A stretch of DNA of 41,083 nucleotides from Actinoplanes siamensis (GCF_016862395.1 NZ_BOMW01000077.1:1-41083), one strand, 5' to 3'. Shown: positions 23,982 through 32,457, counted from the stretch's first letter. The notes: generated from the sequence alone by a model not told the origin. Program-made: numbers and translations.

Positions 23982-24977
23982 TCAGAAGTCGTCGTCGAAG
24001 GTGACCGAGCCGGTGACGCCGACCTGGTAGGCGGAGACCCGGCGCTCGAAGAAGTTCGAGAGCTCCTGCACGTCCTGCAGCTCCATGAAGGCGAACGGGT
24101 TCCGGCTGCCGTACATCGGCTCGATCCCCAGCACCTGCAACCGCCGGTCGGCCACGTGCTGCAGGTACTCCCGCATGTCACCCGGCGACAACCCGCTGAC
24201 CCCCTGCTCCAGCAGATCCTCGGCGAACTGGACCTCACACTCGACGGCCTCGGCCAGCATGTCGCGGACCTGCCGTTCCATCTCCGCGTCGAACAGGTCG
24301 GGCTCCTCCGCGCGTACCTGGTCGACCACGTCGAAGGCGAACGCCATGTGCATCGACTCGTCGCGGAACACCCAGTTGGTGCCCGACGCCAGGCCCTGCA
24401 GGACGCCGCGGGAGCGCAGGAAGTACACGTACGCGAAGGCGCCGTAGAAGAACAATCCCTCGATGCACGCCGCGAAGCAGATCACGTTGAGCAGGAACGC
24501 CCGCCGGTCCGCCTTCGTCTCCAGCCTGCGCAGATCGAAGACCGAGTCGATCCAGGTGAAACAGAACTCGGCCTTGCGCGCGATCGACGGGATGTTGTCC
24601 ACGGCCGCGAAGGCCGCCGCGCGCTCGTCGGAGTCCGGGACGTAGGTGTCAAGCAGGTTCAGATAGAACTGGACGTGCACGGCCTCCTCGAACAGCTGCC
24701 GGGACAGGTACAGCCGGCCCTCCGGCGAGTTGACGTGCTGGTACAGGTTGAGCACCAGGTTGTTCGCCACGATGGTGTCGCCGGTGGCGAAGAACGCCAC
24801 CAGCCGGGAGACCAGGTGCTGCTCGGCCGGCGTCAGGCGGGCCAGGTCGGCGAGGTCGGCGTGCAGGTCGACCTCGTCGACCGTCCAGGTGTTCTTGATG
24901 GCGTCCTTGAAGCGGTCGAAGAAGTGCGGGTACTTCATCGGCCGCAGGGTCAGGTCCATTCCGGGGTCGAGCAGCAT
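23982..24977 (-). CDS. nrdB: class Ia ribonucleotide reductase small subunit
   Basis: A 331-residue radical-generating subunit. The diiron and tyrosyl-radical residues are in place: Asp in ATGDTIV, the E-x-x-H-x-x-x-Y array FEEAVHVQFY (Glu98, His101, Tyr105), Glu in ACIEGLFF and the RDESMHMAF Glu/His pair. The acidic C-terminus (VTFDDDF) is the usual docking tail for the large subunit. ATG at 24977 overlaps the nrdA stop as TAATG, with GAGG ten bases upstream; GTG three codons earlier is possible. It is cotranscribed with nrdA, so it is under the same NrdR/B12 control. It is followed by a strong hairpin, with no nrdS-like gene after it. Confidence 0.95.
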   Translation of the reverse strand: MLLDPGMDLTLRPMKYPHFFDRFKDAIKNTWTVDEVDLHADLADLARLTPAEQHLVSRLVAFFATGDTIVANNLVLNLYQHVNSPEGRLYLSRQLFEEAVHVQFYLNLLDTYVPDSDERAAAFAAVDNIPSIARKAEFCFTWIDSVFDLRRLETKADRRAFLLNVICFAACIEGLFFYGAFAYVYFLRSRGVLQGLASGTNWVFRDESMHMAFAFDVVDQVRAEEPDLFDAEMERQVRDMLAEAVECEVQFAEDLLEQGVSGLSPGDMREYLQHVADRRLQVLGIEPMYGSRNPFAFMELQDVQELSNFFERRVSAYQVGVTGSVTFDDDF

Positions 24978-27355
24978 TACTGGCACGCCTCACACGATTC
25001 GGGGTTCTCCAGGGAGCAGGCTTCCGCGGCGGTCAGCGCCGGGATCGGCGCGACGGCCGGGGCGACCGCCACGGTGGCCTGCTGGATCCGCGTCGCGGGC
25101 CGCGAACGCAGGTAGTACGACGTCTTCAGCCCGGACTTCCAGGCGTGGAGGTACATCGACGAGAGTTTGCCGATGGTCGGCGCGGCCAGGAACAGGTTCA
25201 GCGACTGGGACTGGTCGATGAACGGCGCCCGGGCCGCGGCCAGGTCGATCAGCGCGCGCTGGGGCAGCTCCCACGCGGTCCGGAAGAGCTCCTTGAGGTC
25301 GGCGGGAAGCTCGGCGATGCCCTGCACCGAGCCCTCGGCCCGCCGGATCGCCTCCCGGATCCGCGCCGTCCACAGCCCGCGCGCCTTCAGCTCCCGTACC
25401 AGATAGGTGTTGATCTGCAGGAACTCGCCGGACATCGTCTCGCGCTTGAACAGGTTGGAGACCTGCGGCTCGATGCACTCGTAGCAACCGGCGATCGACG
25501 CGATGGTCGCCGTCGGCGCGATCGCCACCAGCAGCGAGTTCCGCAGCCCGTGCGCCGCGATCCGGGCTTTCACCCCGGCCCAGCGGGCGGTCTGGGTGAC
25601 CTGGGCGCCCCACAGGTCCGGGTGCAGGTCACCGTGCGCGGCCCGGGTCTCGGGGAAGGCCGGGTGCGGGCCGAACCGCTCGGCGAGACCGGCCGAGGTC
25701 TCCAGCGCGGTCAGCAGGATCTCCTCCTGCACGCGGGTGGACAGCTCCCTGGCCCGCGGGGAGTCGAACGGCAGCCGGAGCGTGAAGAACGCGTCCTGCA
25801 GGCCCATCAGCCCGAGCCCGACCGGCCGCCACCGCGGGTTCGACGTCGCCGCCTGGGCGGACGGGTAGTAGTTGAGGTCGATGACCCGGTCCAGGAAGAC
25901 CACCGCGGTACGTACCGTGGCCCGCAGCTTCTCCCAGTCCACCCCGCCGGCCGTGGTGTGGGCGCCCAGGTTGATCGAGCCGAGGTTGCACACCGCCGTC
26001 TCGTCGTCGCTGTTCACCTCGAGGATCTCGGTGCACAGGTTCGACAGGTGGATCGTGTTGCCCGGCGCGCCGGTCTGGTTGGAGAGCGCGTTCGACCGGT
26101 CCTTGAACGTCATCCAGCCGTTGCCGGTCTGCGCCAGGGTGCGCATCATCCGCCCGTACAGGTCACGGGCTTTGACGGTTTTGACTGCTTTCTTCTCGGC
26201 GGCCCGGTAAGCCTCGTCGAACGCCGGCCCGAAGAGGTCCGGCAGTTCGGGAGCGTCGGACGGGTCGATCAGGGACCAGTCGGCGTCGGCCTCGACGCGG
26301 CGCATGAACTCGTCCGGGATCCAGTTGGCCAGATTCAGATTGTGGGTACGCCGGGATTCCTCACCGGTGTTGTCCCGCAGCTCCAGGAACTCCTCGATGT
26401 CCGGGTGCCACGGCTCCAGGTAGACGCAGGCCGCGCCCTTGCGACGGCCGCCCTGATTGACCGCTGCCACGCCGGCGTCCAGCGTCTTGAGGAACGGGAC
26501 GATGCCGTTGGACTTGCCGTTCGTGCCCCGGATCAGCGCGCCCCGGCCGCGCACCCGGGACCAGGCGATGCCGATGCCGCCGGAGAACTTCGACAGCTTG
26601 GCGACCTGGTGGTACCGCTCGTAGATGGAGTCCAGCTCGTCCTTCGGCGAGTCCACCAGGAAGCACGAGGACATCTGGGTGTGCCGGGTGCCGGAGTTGA
26701 ACAGGGTCGGTGAGCTGGGCAGATAGGCCAGGCTGGCGATCAGGCGGTAGAACGCGACCGCTTCGGCCGGGTTGCCGGAGAGCCCGCACGCCACCCGGAG
26801 CAGCCAGTACTGCGGGGTCTCGATCGGCGTCCGGTTCACCGGGTGCTTCAACAGGTAGCGGTCGGCGACCGTACGGACCCCGAAGTACTCGAACCGGAGG
26901 TCGTTGGTGACGTCCACCGCGGCGTCCAGCTCGGACCGGTGCCGCAGGACGAAGGCCAGGGTGTCGTCGCCGATCAGGCCCTGCTCGTGCCCGAGCGCGA
27001 CGGACTCGCTGAACGTGGTCGCGCCCTGCTCGCGGACCTGCCGCCCGACCAGGTCGATCAGCAGGCGGGCGGCCAGCTTGGAGTACTGCGGCTCCTCGCC
27101 GATCAGCTCGGCGGCGGTCTGGACGGCGAGCCGGTCCAGCTCGTCGCTCGTGGCGCCGTCGTACAGGCCGCTGACCGTTCTGGTCGCCACGCGCAGCGGG
27201 TCGACCTCGTCGAGACCGGTCACCCAGCGCTCGACCGCGGCGAGGACCCGGTGCACGTCGACGGGCGTCAGCTCGCCGTCGCGTTCGCGCACCCGCATGC
27301 CGTGCCGGCGTTGTGCCGGCACGCTCTCCGAACTCTTCTCCGGTGTCAGCGTCAT
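24977..27355 (-). CDS. nrdA: class Ia ribonucleotide reductase large subunit
   Basis: A 792-residue catalytic subunit that reduces ribonucleoside diphosphates. An ATP-cone (about residues 20-110, VRERDGELTPVDVHRVLAAVERWV) provides allosteric activity control. Core landmarks include LRVACGLSGNP, FSGGIGIAWSRVRG, NLNLANWIPDEF, HLSNLCTEI, ICNLGSIN-like CNLGSINLG, APTATIASIAGCYECIEP and the C-terminal redox pair in ESCEACQ. ATG at 27355 has AGGGAAGAAGG upstream. The 5' leader carries a cobalamin riboswitch and the promoter carries tandem NrdR-type boxes, so expression should fall when adenosylcobalamin is plentiful and the B12-dependent class II enzyme can take over, as known in streptomycetes. 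Confidence 0.96.
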   Translation of the reverse strand: MTLTPEKSSESVPAQRRHGMRVRERDGELTPVDVHRVLAAVERWVTGLDEVDPLRVATRTVSGLYDGATSDELDRLAVQTAAELIGEEPQYSKLAARLLIDLVGRQVREQGATTFSESVALGHEQGLIGDDTLAFVLRHRSELDAAVDVTNDLRFEYFGVRTVADRYLLKHPVNRTPIETPQYWLLRVACGLSGNPAEAVAFYRLIASLAYLPSSPTLFNSGTRHTQMSSCFLVDSPKDELDSIYERYHQVAKLSKFSGGIGIAWSRVRGRGALIRGTNGKSNGIVPFLKTLDAGVAAVNQGGRRKGAACVYLEPWHPDIEEFLELRDNTGEESRRTHNLNLANWIPDEFMRRVEADADWSLIDPSDAPELPDLFGPAFDEAYRAAEKKAVKTVKARDLYGRMMRTLAQTGNGWMTFKDRSNALSNQTGAPGNTIHLSNLCTEILEVNSDDETAVCNLGSINLGAHTTAGGVDWEKLRATVRTAVVFLDRVIDLNYYPSAQAATSNPRWRPVGLGLMGLQDAFFTLRLPFDSPRARELSTRVQEEILLTALETSAGLAERFGPHPAFPETRAAHGDLHPDLWGAQVTQTARWAGVKARIAAHGLRNSLLVAIAPTATIASIAGCYECIEPQVSNLFKRETMSGEFLQINTYLVRELKARGLWTARIREAIRRAEGSVQGIAELPADLKELFRTAWELPQRALIDLAAARAPFIDQSQSLNLFLAAPTIGKLSSMYLHAWKSGLKTSYYLRSRPATRIQQATVAVAPAVAPIPALTAAEACSLENPESCEACQ

Positions 27356-27496
27356 GGCCTTCTTCCCTGGCGAGTCGACACGGCCGCCGATCGCGCAGGG
27401 GGACACCACGCTGACTCCGGGCGCGCGCGGGCGCACCCCTCGATCAACCTCGGCGTCGGCCGTCCCGCGCGGCCTTCGACCGCCGCACACGGATGC

Positions 27497-27681
27497 GTGC
27501 GGCGCGCTGGCAGGTCTTCGGACTCGCGGGCGGACTACTCGTTCCTACTGGCCGTCGCTTCCCGGGCCGCAAGGCCCAGTGCCGTGTGACGGCGGTCGTT
27601 CCCACTCACCGCTGCGGGGCAGTTCCGGTCTCGCACCGGATTCCCTCTTGCCTCGGCACGCCCGGAAGGGCGCGCCGAACC
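27497..27681 (-). ncRNA. cobalamin riboswitch in the nrdAB leader
   Basis: On the minus strand the conserved core is easily read: GCCGAGGCAAGAGGGAATCCGG, CTGCCCCGCAGCGGTGAG, and the B12-box variant GGCACTGG (at 27576-27583), closing with GACCTGCCAGCGCGCC. The 3' end overlaps an 8-bp stem (CGCCGCAC 27481-27488 with GTGCGGCG 27497-27504) that could form the switching helix. About 140 bases separate it from the nrdA start. Rfam-type cobalamin riboswitches before class Ia nrd genes turn them off with B12 in streptomycetes. Confidence 0.92.
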
Positions 27682-27692
27682 AGCTGCGATCG

Positions 27693-27740
27693 ACACTATA
27701 TATGGGTACGACTTGCGCCACGCAACGCCACATGGTGTGT
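27693..27740 (-). promoter_or_regulatory. nrdA promoter with tandem NrdR-type boxes
   Basis: Box 1 ACACTATATATGGGTA (27693-27708) closely matches the NrdR consensus acaCwAtATaTwGtgt. Box 2 ACGCCACATGGTGTGT (27725-27740) is weaker. Start-to-start spacing is 32 bp, about three helical turns, as known for NrdR pairs. On the minus strand TTGCGT (27720-27725) and TATATA (27697-27702) make a -35/-10 pair with a 17-base spacer, so box 1 covers the -10. Initiation would fall just upstream of the riboswitch. Confidence 0.78.
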
Positions 27741-27753
27741 CGCGAGGGGATCC

Positions 27754-28200
27754 TCAATCCCCGGAGGCGCCCCAGAAGTAGATCTCCGACGGCGCCCCGG
27801 TCTCGTCGTGCAGCACCGCGCACCGCCCGAACCACCGCTCGTCGGCGAGGTCGTCGATCGCATCGACGTGTGCCCGGGTCAGCCTGGTCACCCCGGCGCG
27901 ATCCCACGCCTCCTGCTCGCTGACCGGCTCGACGGTGCCGAACGCCGGTTTCTCGCCGGGCTGGACCACCGAGAACATGTCGAGGATCGAATGGGTCCCG
28001 CTCTCCTGGACCGACTCGGACGCCCACAGCTCGTCCTCGGTGCGCGGACGATCAGGGAAAGCGGAGGCGGGCTTGCCGAGCTCCGCGGCATCGGCCCACC
28101 AGTAGTCACCCTCGTCGAAGACGCGCGTGCGCAGTTCGGCGAGGGCCCGGCCCAGATCGGGCTGGTAAGCGACGTAGTAATTCCAACCGGAAGCACCCAT
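27754..28200 (-). CDS. hypothetical 148-aa protein
   Basis: A soluble, acidic, Trp-rich protein (NYYVAYQPDLGRALAELRTRVFDEGDYWW at the N-terminus, ERWFGRCAVLHDETGAPSEIYFWGASGD at the end). Size and pattern resemble small uncharacterised actinomycete proteins of the 'YYVAYQ...ALRxRVF' kind; no enzymatic motif or signal peptide is seen. ATG at 28200 is chosen as the first start of the region with consistent codon bias; the Arg/Pro-rich upstream extension is antisense to neighbouring sequence. Its stop is 14 bases before NrdR box 2, so it lies directly upstream of, and in line with, nrdA. Confidence 0.7.
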   Translation of the reverse strand: MGASGWNYYVAYQPDLGRALAELRTRVFDEGDYWWADAAELGKPASAFPDRPRTEDELWASESVQESGTHSILDMFSVVQPGEKPAFGTVEPVSEQEAWDRAGVTRLTRAHVDAIDDLADERWFGRCAVLHDETGAPSEIYFWGASGD

Positions 28201-28273
28201 GGGCGTATCGAAGCACCCGGGTACGACACAACCGTGGCGGGGCGCCCGCACGCACCGGCGCCCCGCCGGCGGA

Positions 28274-29470
28274 TCAGCAGGGACCGAGGTCCTGCCACTG
28301 CTCGGTCCAGCCGGGCTCGGAGCCCTGCGTCCAGTAGCGCGCCCTCCACAGGTGCCTGCCCTGCCCCGAGGCCGGGCCGTTCGGGTCGCCGTACCTGCTC
28401 TTCTCGTGCTTGACCAGCGCCCCGCCCAGGTAGACGGCGCCGAACGCCCACTCCGGCGCGTCCGAGCAGCCGGTGGCCGGCGGCTGCGAGGTGGGCGGCG
28501 ACGACGGCGGGCCGGAGGTGGGGCCGGTCGGTGGCTGCGAGGCCGGCGGGTTGGAGCAGGTGCCGCTGGAGGCGACGGTGTCCAGGAACGCCGTGCCACC
28601 GGACCGGTAGCCGGCCGCCCGCGAGGCCGCCTGCGCCGGCGCCAGCACCTGGTTCTTGGCGAACAGCACCCAGTCCACCTGCTGGACGTAGGTGCTCTTC
28701 CCGCCGGTGTGCGCGGCCAGGTCGATGAACCACAGGTTCCAGTTGATCGTCATGGTCTGGCGCGGGAAGTACTTCCCGCCGTGGTCGCCGACCTGCACGC
28801 CGTCGATGTAGTAGACGACGTGGCCGTTCGCGACCTGGGCGACCAGGTCGTGCCAGCCGTCCAGGCCGGACCGCTGCGAGGAGTGCAGGTTGTCCGCGTA
28901 CCAGGGCTCGTTGCGGTACGTGTACCAGGTGGTCTGGTAGTTGATCGGTCCGGTCTCGCCCCAGCCGCCGTTCGGCAGGTACTCGGAGATGTCCAGCTCG
29001 CTGTAGGTCGGGTCCAGGTCCCCGTTGAGCGGGCTGATCGTGAAGAACGTCTCGTTGATGTGGTCGCCGTCCGGGCCGCTCGCCGGCGCGTCGGCGAACC
29101 GGATCCGGCTGGCGTAGGTGCCCTCCAGGTACCGCTTCTGGGTGGAGTACAGCTCGGCGTGCCCGGTGCCGGCCGCTGTGCCGTCGGTGTACGCGGTGAG
29201 CTGGGCGACCTTGTCCCCGTTCGAGGACGGGAAGGTGATGTTGGCGGGTGACCAGGTGGCGCCGGCCACCCCGGGGCCGCCGCTGTAGCCGCGCGGGGTC
29301 CAGCCGTTCGCGGTCAGCGCCGCGTCCGCCGAGCTGTTGTAGTGAAAGTCGTCGAACAGGTAGCCGCAGTCGGCCGCGGAGGCCGGGGCCCCGGAGCCCA
29401 CCGCGACGGCGCCGGACGCGACCAGCACTGCCACGACCACACCCATTGATTTGCCTTTATTGATAAGCAT
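28274..29470 (-). CDS. secreted GH16 beta-glucanase with CBM5/12-type domain
   Basis: A 398-residue extracellular enzyme. Signal peptide to about residue 33 (ASA-AD). The GH16 jelly roll carries the catalytic E-x-D-x-x-E motif ELDISE, with Trp-rich substrate-cleft segments (INYQTTWYTYRNEPWY, INWNLWFIDL). A Pro/Ser/Thr linker (PPASQPPTGPTSGPPSSPPTSQPP) leads to a C-terminal carbohydrate-binding domain (EWAFGAVYLGGALVKHEKSRY...LWRARYWTQGSEPG) of the chitin-binding CBM5/12 type. It probably cuts beta-1,3- or mixed-linkage glucans. ATG at 29470 follows AGGGAGA. It lies 78 bases downstream of the SIS gene on the same strand. Confidence 0.9.
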   Translation of the reverse strand: MLINKGKSMGVVVAVLVASGAVAVGSGAPASAADCGYLFDDFHYNSSADAALTANGWTPRGYSGGPGVAGATWSPANITFPSSNGDKVAQLTAYTDGTAAGTGHAELYSTQKRYLEGTYASRIRFADAPASGPDGDHINETFFTISPLNGDLDPTYSELDISEYLPNGGWGETGPINYQTTWYTYRNEPWYADNLHSSQRSGLDGWHDLVAQVANGHVVYYIDGVQVGDHGGKYFPRQTMTINWNLWFIDLAAHTGGKSTYVQQVDWVLFAKNQVLAPAQAASRAAGYRSGGTAFLDTVASSGTCSNPPASQPPTGPTSGPPSSPPTSQPPATGCSDAPEWAFGAVYLGGALVKHEKSRYGDPNGPASGQGRHLWRARYWTQGSEPGWTEQWQDLGPC

Positions 29471-29548
29471 GGGCGGATTCTCCCTAGGGGGATTCGGGAT
29501 GATGGGGTACGTTCTGAGAGGGTTGACGAGTTCGTCTGGGCTGTCTTC

Positions 29549-30301
29549 CTATGCGGTACGCCGGATGCGCCCGGCGTACCGCGCCTCCAGTTCCGCGTTG
29601 TGCTCCTTTCCGCCGGGCACGTTGTCCGACAGGTAGACGGGCGGGGCGATCCCCGCCGCGAGCAGGATGGCGACCACCTCGGTGACGATCTGCTGGGCCA
29701 GCAGCGCCGCGGTGATCGAGGAGACCGCGCCGACCGCGCCGCCACCCGGGAGCGGCAGCGCCGCGTCGCCGTAGGGCGCGCCGTTGTCCAGCACCACGTC
29801 CGCGATGTCGCCGAGCTTGCGGCCGCTCGGGTGCCGGGACACGACGCCGGCCGAGTGCCGCTCCGACGTGATCGCGATCAGGGCATGCCCGCGCTCCTTG
29901 ACCAGCAGCGCCATCTCGACGACCGCGCCGTTGATCCCGGAGTTGGAGGCGATCACGAACGCGTCGTCCGGCTTGACCGGCGCGAGTTCGTACAGCCGGT
30001 GGGCGATCGCCGGGTCACGCTCGACCATCGGATCGGCCAGCACCTGGAGCGGGTCGCCGCCGTAGAGGACGACGTCACGCAACGCGATCCGGTTCGTCGG
30101 GACCAGGCCGCCGGCCCGGCCGGCGATCTCCATGGCCAGCGCCTCGGAGTGGCCGCAGCCGAACGCCTGGATCACGCCCCCGTTACGCACGCTCGTGGCC
30201 AGCAGTTCCGCGGCGCGGCGCTTGTCGCCGGCCTGACCGGCGCCGACCCGGTCGATGACGGCCCGGACCTGCCGCAGGTACTCCTCGCTCGTGACACGCA
30301 C
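29549..30301 (-). CDS. SIS-domain protein, UPF0309 type
   Basis: A 250-residue phosphosugar-binding protein. The SIS fold is marked by VIQAFGCGHSEALAMEIAGRAGG, FVIASNSGINGAVVEMALLVKERGHALIAITSERHS and IADVVLDNGAPYGDAAL. The family (UPF0309) is close to N-acetylmuramate-6-phosphate etherase and phosphosugar isomerases, but the reaction is not established. GTG at 30301 follows AAAGGATG by seven bases. An inverted repeat upstream suggests repressor control, and the gene reads toward the GH16 gene, so a sugar-uptake or cell-wall recycling role is plausible. Confidence 0.82.
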   Translation of the reverse strand: MRVTSEEYLRQVRAVIDRVGAGQAGDKRRAAELLATSVRNGGVIQAFGCGHSEALAMEIAGRAGGLVPTNRIALRDVVLYGGDPLQVLADPMVERDPAIAHRLYELAPVKPDDAFVIASNSGINGAVVEMALLVKERGHALIAITSERHSAGVVSRHPSGRKLGDIADVVLDNGAPYGDAALPLPGGGAVGAVSSITAALLAQQIVTEVVAILLAAGIAPPVYLSDNVPGGKEHNAELEARYAGRIRRTA

Positions 30302-30311
30302 CCGGTCATCC

Positions 30312-30340
30312 TTTTCATCGACTGTTGTTATTGATGAAAA
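30312..30340. promoter_or_regulatory. inverted repeat upstream of the SIS gene
   Basis: TTTTCATC (30312-30319) and GATGAAAA (30333-30340) form an 8-bp inverted repeat spaced by 13 bases, just upstream of the SIS gene and AT-rich against the surroundings. The TTTC/GAAA half sites resemble RpiR-family operators, common for SIS-domain pathways, but no such regulator is in the window. Confidence 0.45.
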
Positions 30341-30493
30341 TTACGACCGTCAACACCTGCCGTCAACAAGAATCTCCATGCCTCGATCACCGCCACGGTA
30401 TGAGCCGTTTGGGATATCCAGGAATATGGATGCAGCTGGCACGCTCTCCTCACGCCCCACCGGGCGTACCCCCCGGGACGAGGAGAACCGAAG

Positions 30494-31279
30494 ATGCGCA
30501 GATGGCGAATCCTTCTGGCGACCCTGGCAGCAGCGGTCACCGCGGCTACCATGGGCGCGCTGGCCGCACCGGGCGCGGCGCAGGCCGACGCGAACGTGGT
30601 CGGCGGCACCCGGGCCGCGCAGGGCGAGTTCCCGTTCATGGTGCGGCTGTCGATGGGGTGCGGCGGCGCGCTCTACAGCCCGAACCTGGTGCTCACCGCC
30701 GCGCACTGTGTCAGCGGGACCGGCACGAACACCTCGATCACCGCCACCCTGGGCGTGGTCGACCTCAACTCGACCAGCAAGATCACCCGGAAGTCGAACT
30801 ACGTCTACCGGGCCCCGGGCTACAACGGCAACGGCAAGGACTGGGCGCTGATCCGCCTGTCCAGCCCGGTGACGACGCTGGCCACGCTGCCGATCGCGAC
30901 CACCACGGCGTACGACTCCGGGACGTTCACCATCGCCGGCTGGGGCGCCGCGACCGAAGGCGGCGGGCAGCAGCGCTACCTGCTCAAGGCCACCGTCCCG
31001 TTCGTCAGTGACGCCACCTGCAACTCCAGCTCGATGTACAACGGCGAGATCATCGCCAGCAACGAGATCTGCGCCGGTTACGCCTCCGGCGGCACGGACA
31101 CCTGCCAGGGCGACTCCGGCGGCCCGATGTTCCGCCGCGACGCCTCCAACGCCTGGGTCCAGGTCGGCATCGTGAGCTGGGGCGACGGTTGCGCCCGCCC
31201 GAACAGGCCGGGCGTCTACACCCAGGTCAGCTACTTCGCCTCGGCCATCGCCTCGGCTGCCGCCTCCCTCGGCGGCTGA
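30494..31279 (+). CDS. secreted trypsin-like serine protease
   Basis: A 261-residue S1 protease. Signal peptide to about residue 30, a very short propeptide, then a mature N-terminus VVGGT (35-39). The triad is His71 (TAAHC), Asp116 (KDWALI) and Ser208 (GDSGGP); Asp202, six residues before the serine, is the S1-pocket residue that gives trypsin-like Lys/Arg specificity. Three expected disulphide pairs are visible. ATG at 30494 has GAGGAG eight bases upstream. It is likely monocistronic, ending before a strong hairpin at 31391. Confidence 0.93.
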   Translation: MRRWRILLATLAAAVTAATMGALAAPGAAQADANVVGGTRAAQGEFPFMVRLSMGCGGALYSPNLVLTAAHCVSGTGTNTSITATLGVVDLNSTSKITRKSNYVYRAPGYNGNGKDWALIRLSSPVTTLATLPIATTTAYDSGTFTIAGWGAATEGGGQQRYLLKATVPFVSDATCNSSSMYNGEIIASNEICAGYASGGTDTCQGDSGGPMFRRDASNAWVQVGIVSWGDGCARPNRPGVYTQVSYFASAIASAAASLGG

Positions 31280-31390
31280 CCCGCGACCTCGTCCAGCGGC
31301 CGGCCGCCTCCCCCCAGCGGCCGGCCGCCGCTTCCCCCTCGGCCAACCCGCCCACGCCGGCGTTCATCGTCGTCGAAACGGGGGCGATGA

Positions 31391-31435
31391 CCACGATGAG
31401 CACCAGCCGGACCCGCCGGCTGGTGCTCATCGTGG
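31391..31435. terminator. 20-bp perfect hairpin downstream of the trypsin gene
   Basis: CCACGATGAGCACCAGCCGG pairs exactly with its reverse complement around the 5-base loop ACCCG. Such length exceeds a usual terminator. Outside it, an imperfect direct repeat (TTCATCGTCGTCGAAACGG near 31364 and CTCATCGTGGTTGAACGGG near 31426, each followed by GATGACCAC) suggests the element arose by duplication. Confidence 0.6.
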
Positions 31436-31496
31436 TTGAACGGGCCGATGACCACCCTGTAGGGCCAGCCGCACCCGCGGCGCTCGGGCGGGGGAA

Positions 31497-31529
31497 CCGG
31501 CCGGGAATTCCGCAACGATTCCCGGCCGG
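31497..31529. terminator. 12-bp hairpin upstream of heme oxygenase region
   Basis: CCGGCCGGGAAT and ATTCCCGGCCGG are separated by nine bases. It lies 25 bases before a strongly ribosome-bound ATG (31554), so it could be a terminator for upstream transcription or a regulatory hairpin in a leader. Confidence 0.45.
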
Positions 31530-31553
31530 TCCGCACCCATCGTAGGGAGCACC

Positions 31554-31803
31554 ATGTCCGTCGGTGCAGCGCTGGTCGCCGCACCCGCGCGCCGGCCCAC
31601 CGACCTGGGCGTCCAGTCCACGCCCGGCGCCGCGAGCCGCACCGCGCCGGCGAGCACCCGGCCGGACATCCCGTACCCGATCTCGGCGCCGGTGCCGGCC
31701 GATGCCACGGCATTGGACACCGCCCCGCCCCCGCAGCATGATCGAGTACGACGCCCGCGGTCGTGCGTCCTCCCCACCGCCGCCAGGAAGGACGAGCCGA
31801 CAG
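31554..31803 (+). other. leader-like open frame before heme oxygenase
   Basis: ATG at 31554 has TAGGGAG six bases upstream, and about 60 codons show strong GC3 bias (MSVGAALVAAPARRPTDLGVQ...PISAPVPADATALDTAP). The frame then loses coding quality and would run out of phase right through heme oxygenase. It may be the 5' remnant of a truncated gene or a leader peptide whose true stop was lost to a frameshift. No family recognised. The rest of 31280-31553 holds only the hairpins listed. Confidence 0.25.
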
Positions 31804-32457
31804 ATGACCGGATTCGCCGCACGCCTCCGCCAAGCCACCATGTCCGAGCACCGCGACGCCGAGACCCGCGGCTTCATCGCCCGGCTGATCGGCGGCACCG
31901 TCCCGCCGGCCGGCTTCGCCGCGCTCACCGCGCAGTACCTGATCGTCTACCGGGAGCTGGAGGCGGCGGCGGTGACCATGCGCGGCAACCCGGTGGCAGG
32001 CGATTTCGCCGACCCGGCCCTGTCCCGGGTCGCCGCCCTGGAGTCGGATCTGGCCCACCTGTACGGCCCGGACTGGGAGGCGCACGTCGAGCCGGTCGCG
32101 GCGACCCGGCGGTACGCGGAACGGCTGCGCGAGCACTGCCACACCTCGCCGGCGCACTTCGTGGCCCATCACTACGTGCGCTATCTGGGCGATCTCTCCG
32201 GCGGGCAGCTGGTGGGGCGCGAGGTGGCCGCGACGTACGGGCTGGACCGGCGCGGCACGGCGTTCTACCGGTTCGATCGCATCGCCGATCCGAAGGCGTA
32301 CAAGGCGGTCTACCGGGCCCGGCTGGACGCGCTCGAACTCTCGCCGGGGGAGCTGGACGTCCTGGTGAACGAGTCGCGGTTGGCGTTCACCCTGAACGCG
32401 GCGGTCTTCCAGGAGCTCGGTACGACGTACCCCGGGAATCTGGTCCCGGCGGCCTGA
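31804..32457 (+). CDS. heme oxygenase (biliverdin-forming)
   Basis: A 217-residue HmuO/HO-1-type enzyme that opens heme to biliverdin, CO and iron, normally for iron acquisition. The proximal haem ligand is His16 in ATMSEHRDAE, and the flexible distal helix is seen as YLGDLSGGQLVGR with its Gly pair. FNRF-like FYRFDRIADPKAYKAVYRARLD and the C-terminal AFTLNAAVFQEL helix are typical. ATG at 31804 is preferred (GGAAGGACGAG upstream); an in-frame ATG at 31738 would add a low-complexity Ser/Pro stretch. No haem transporter or siderophore gene is nearby, so iron control cannot be read from context. Confidence 0.9.
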   Translation: MTGFAARLRQATMSEHRDAETRGFIARLIGGTVPPAGFAALTAQYLIVYRELEAAAVTMRGNPVAGDFADPALSRVAALESDLAHLYGPDWEAHVEPVAATRRYAERLREHCHTSPAHFVAHHYVRYLGDLSGGQLVGREVAATYGLDRRGTAFYRFDRIADPKAYKAVYRARLDALELSPGELDVLVNESRLAFTLNAAVFQELGTTYPGNLVPAA

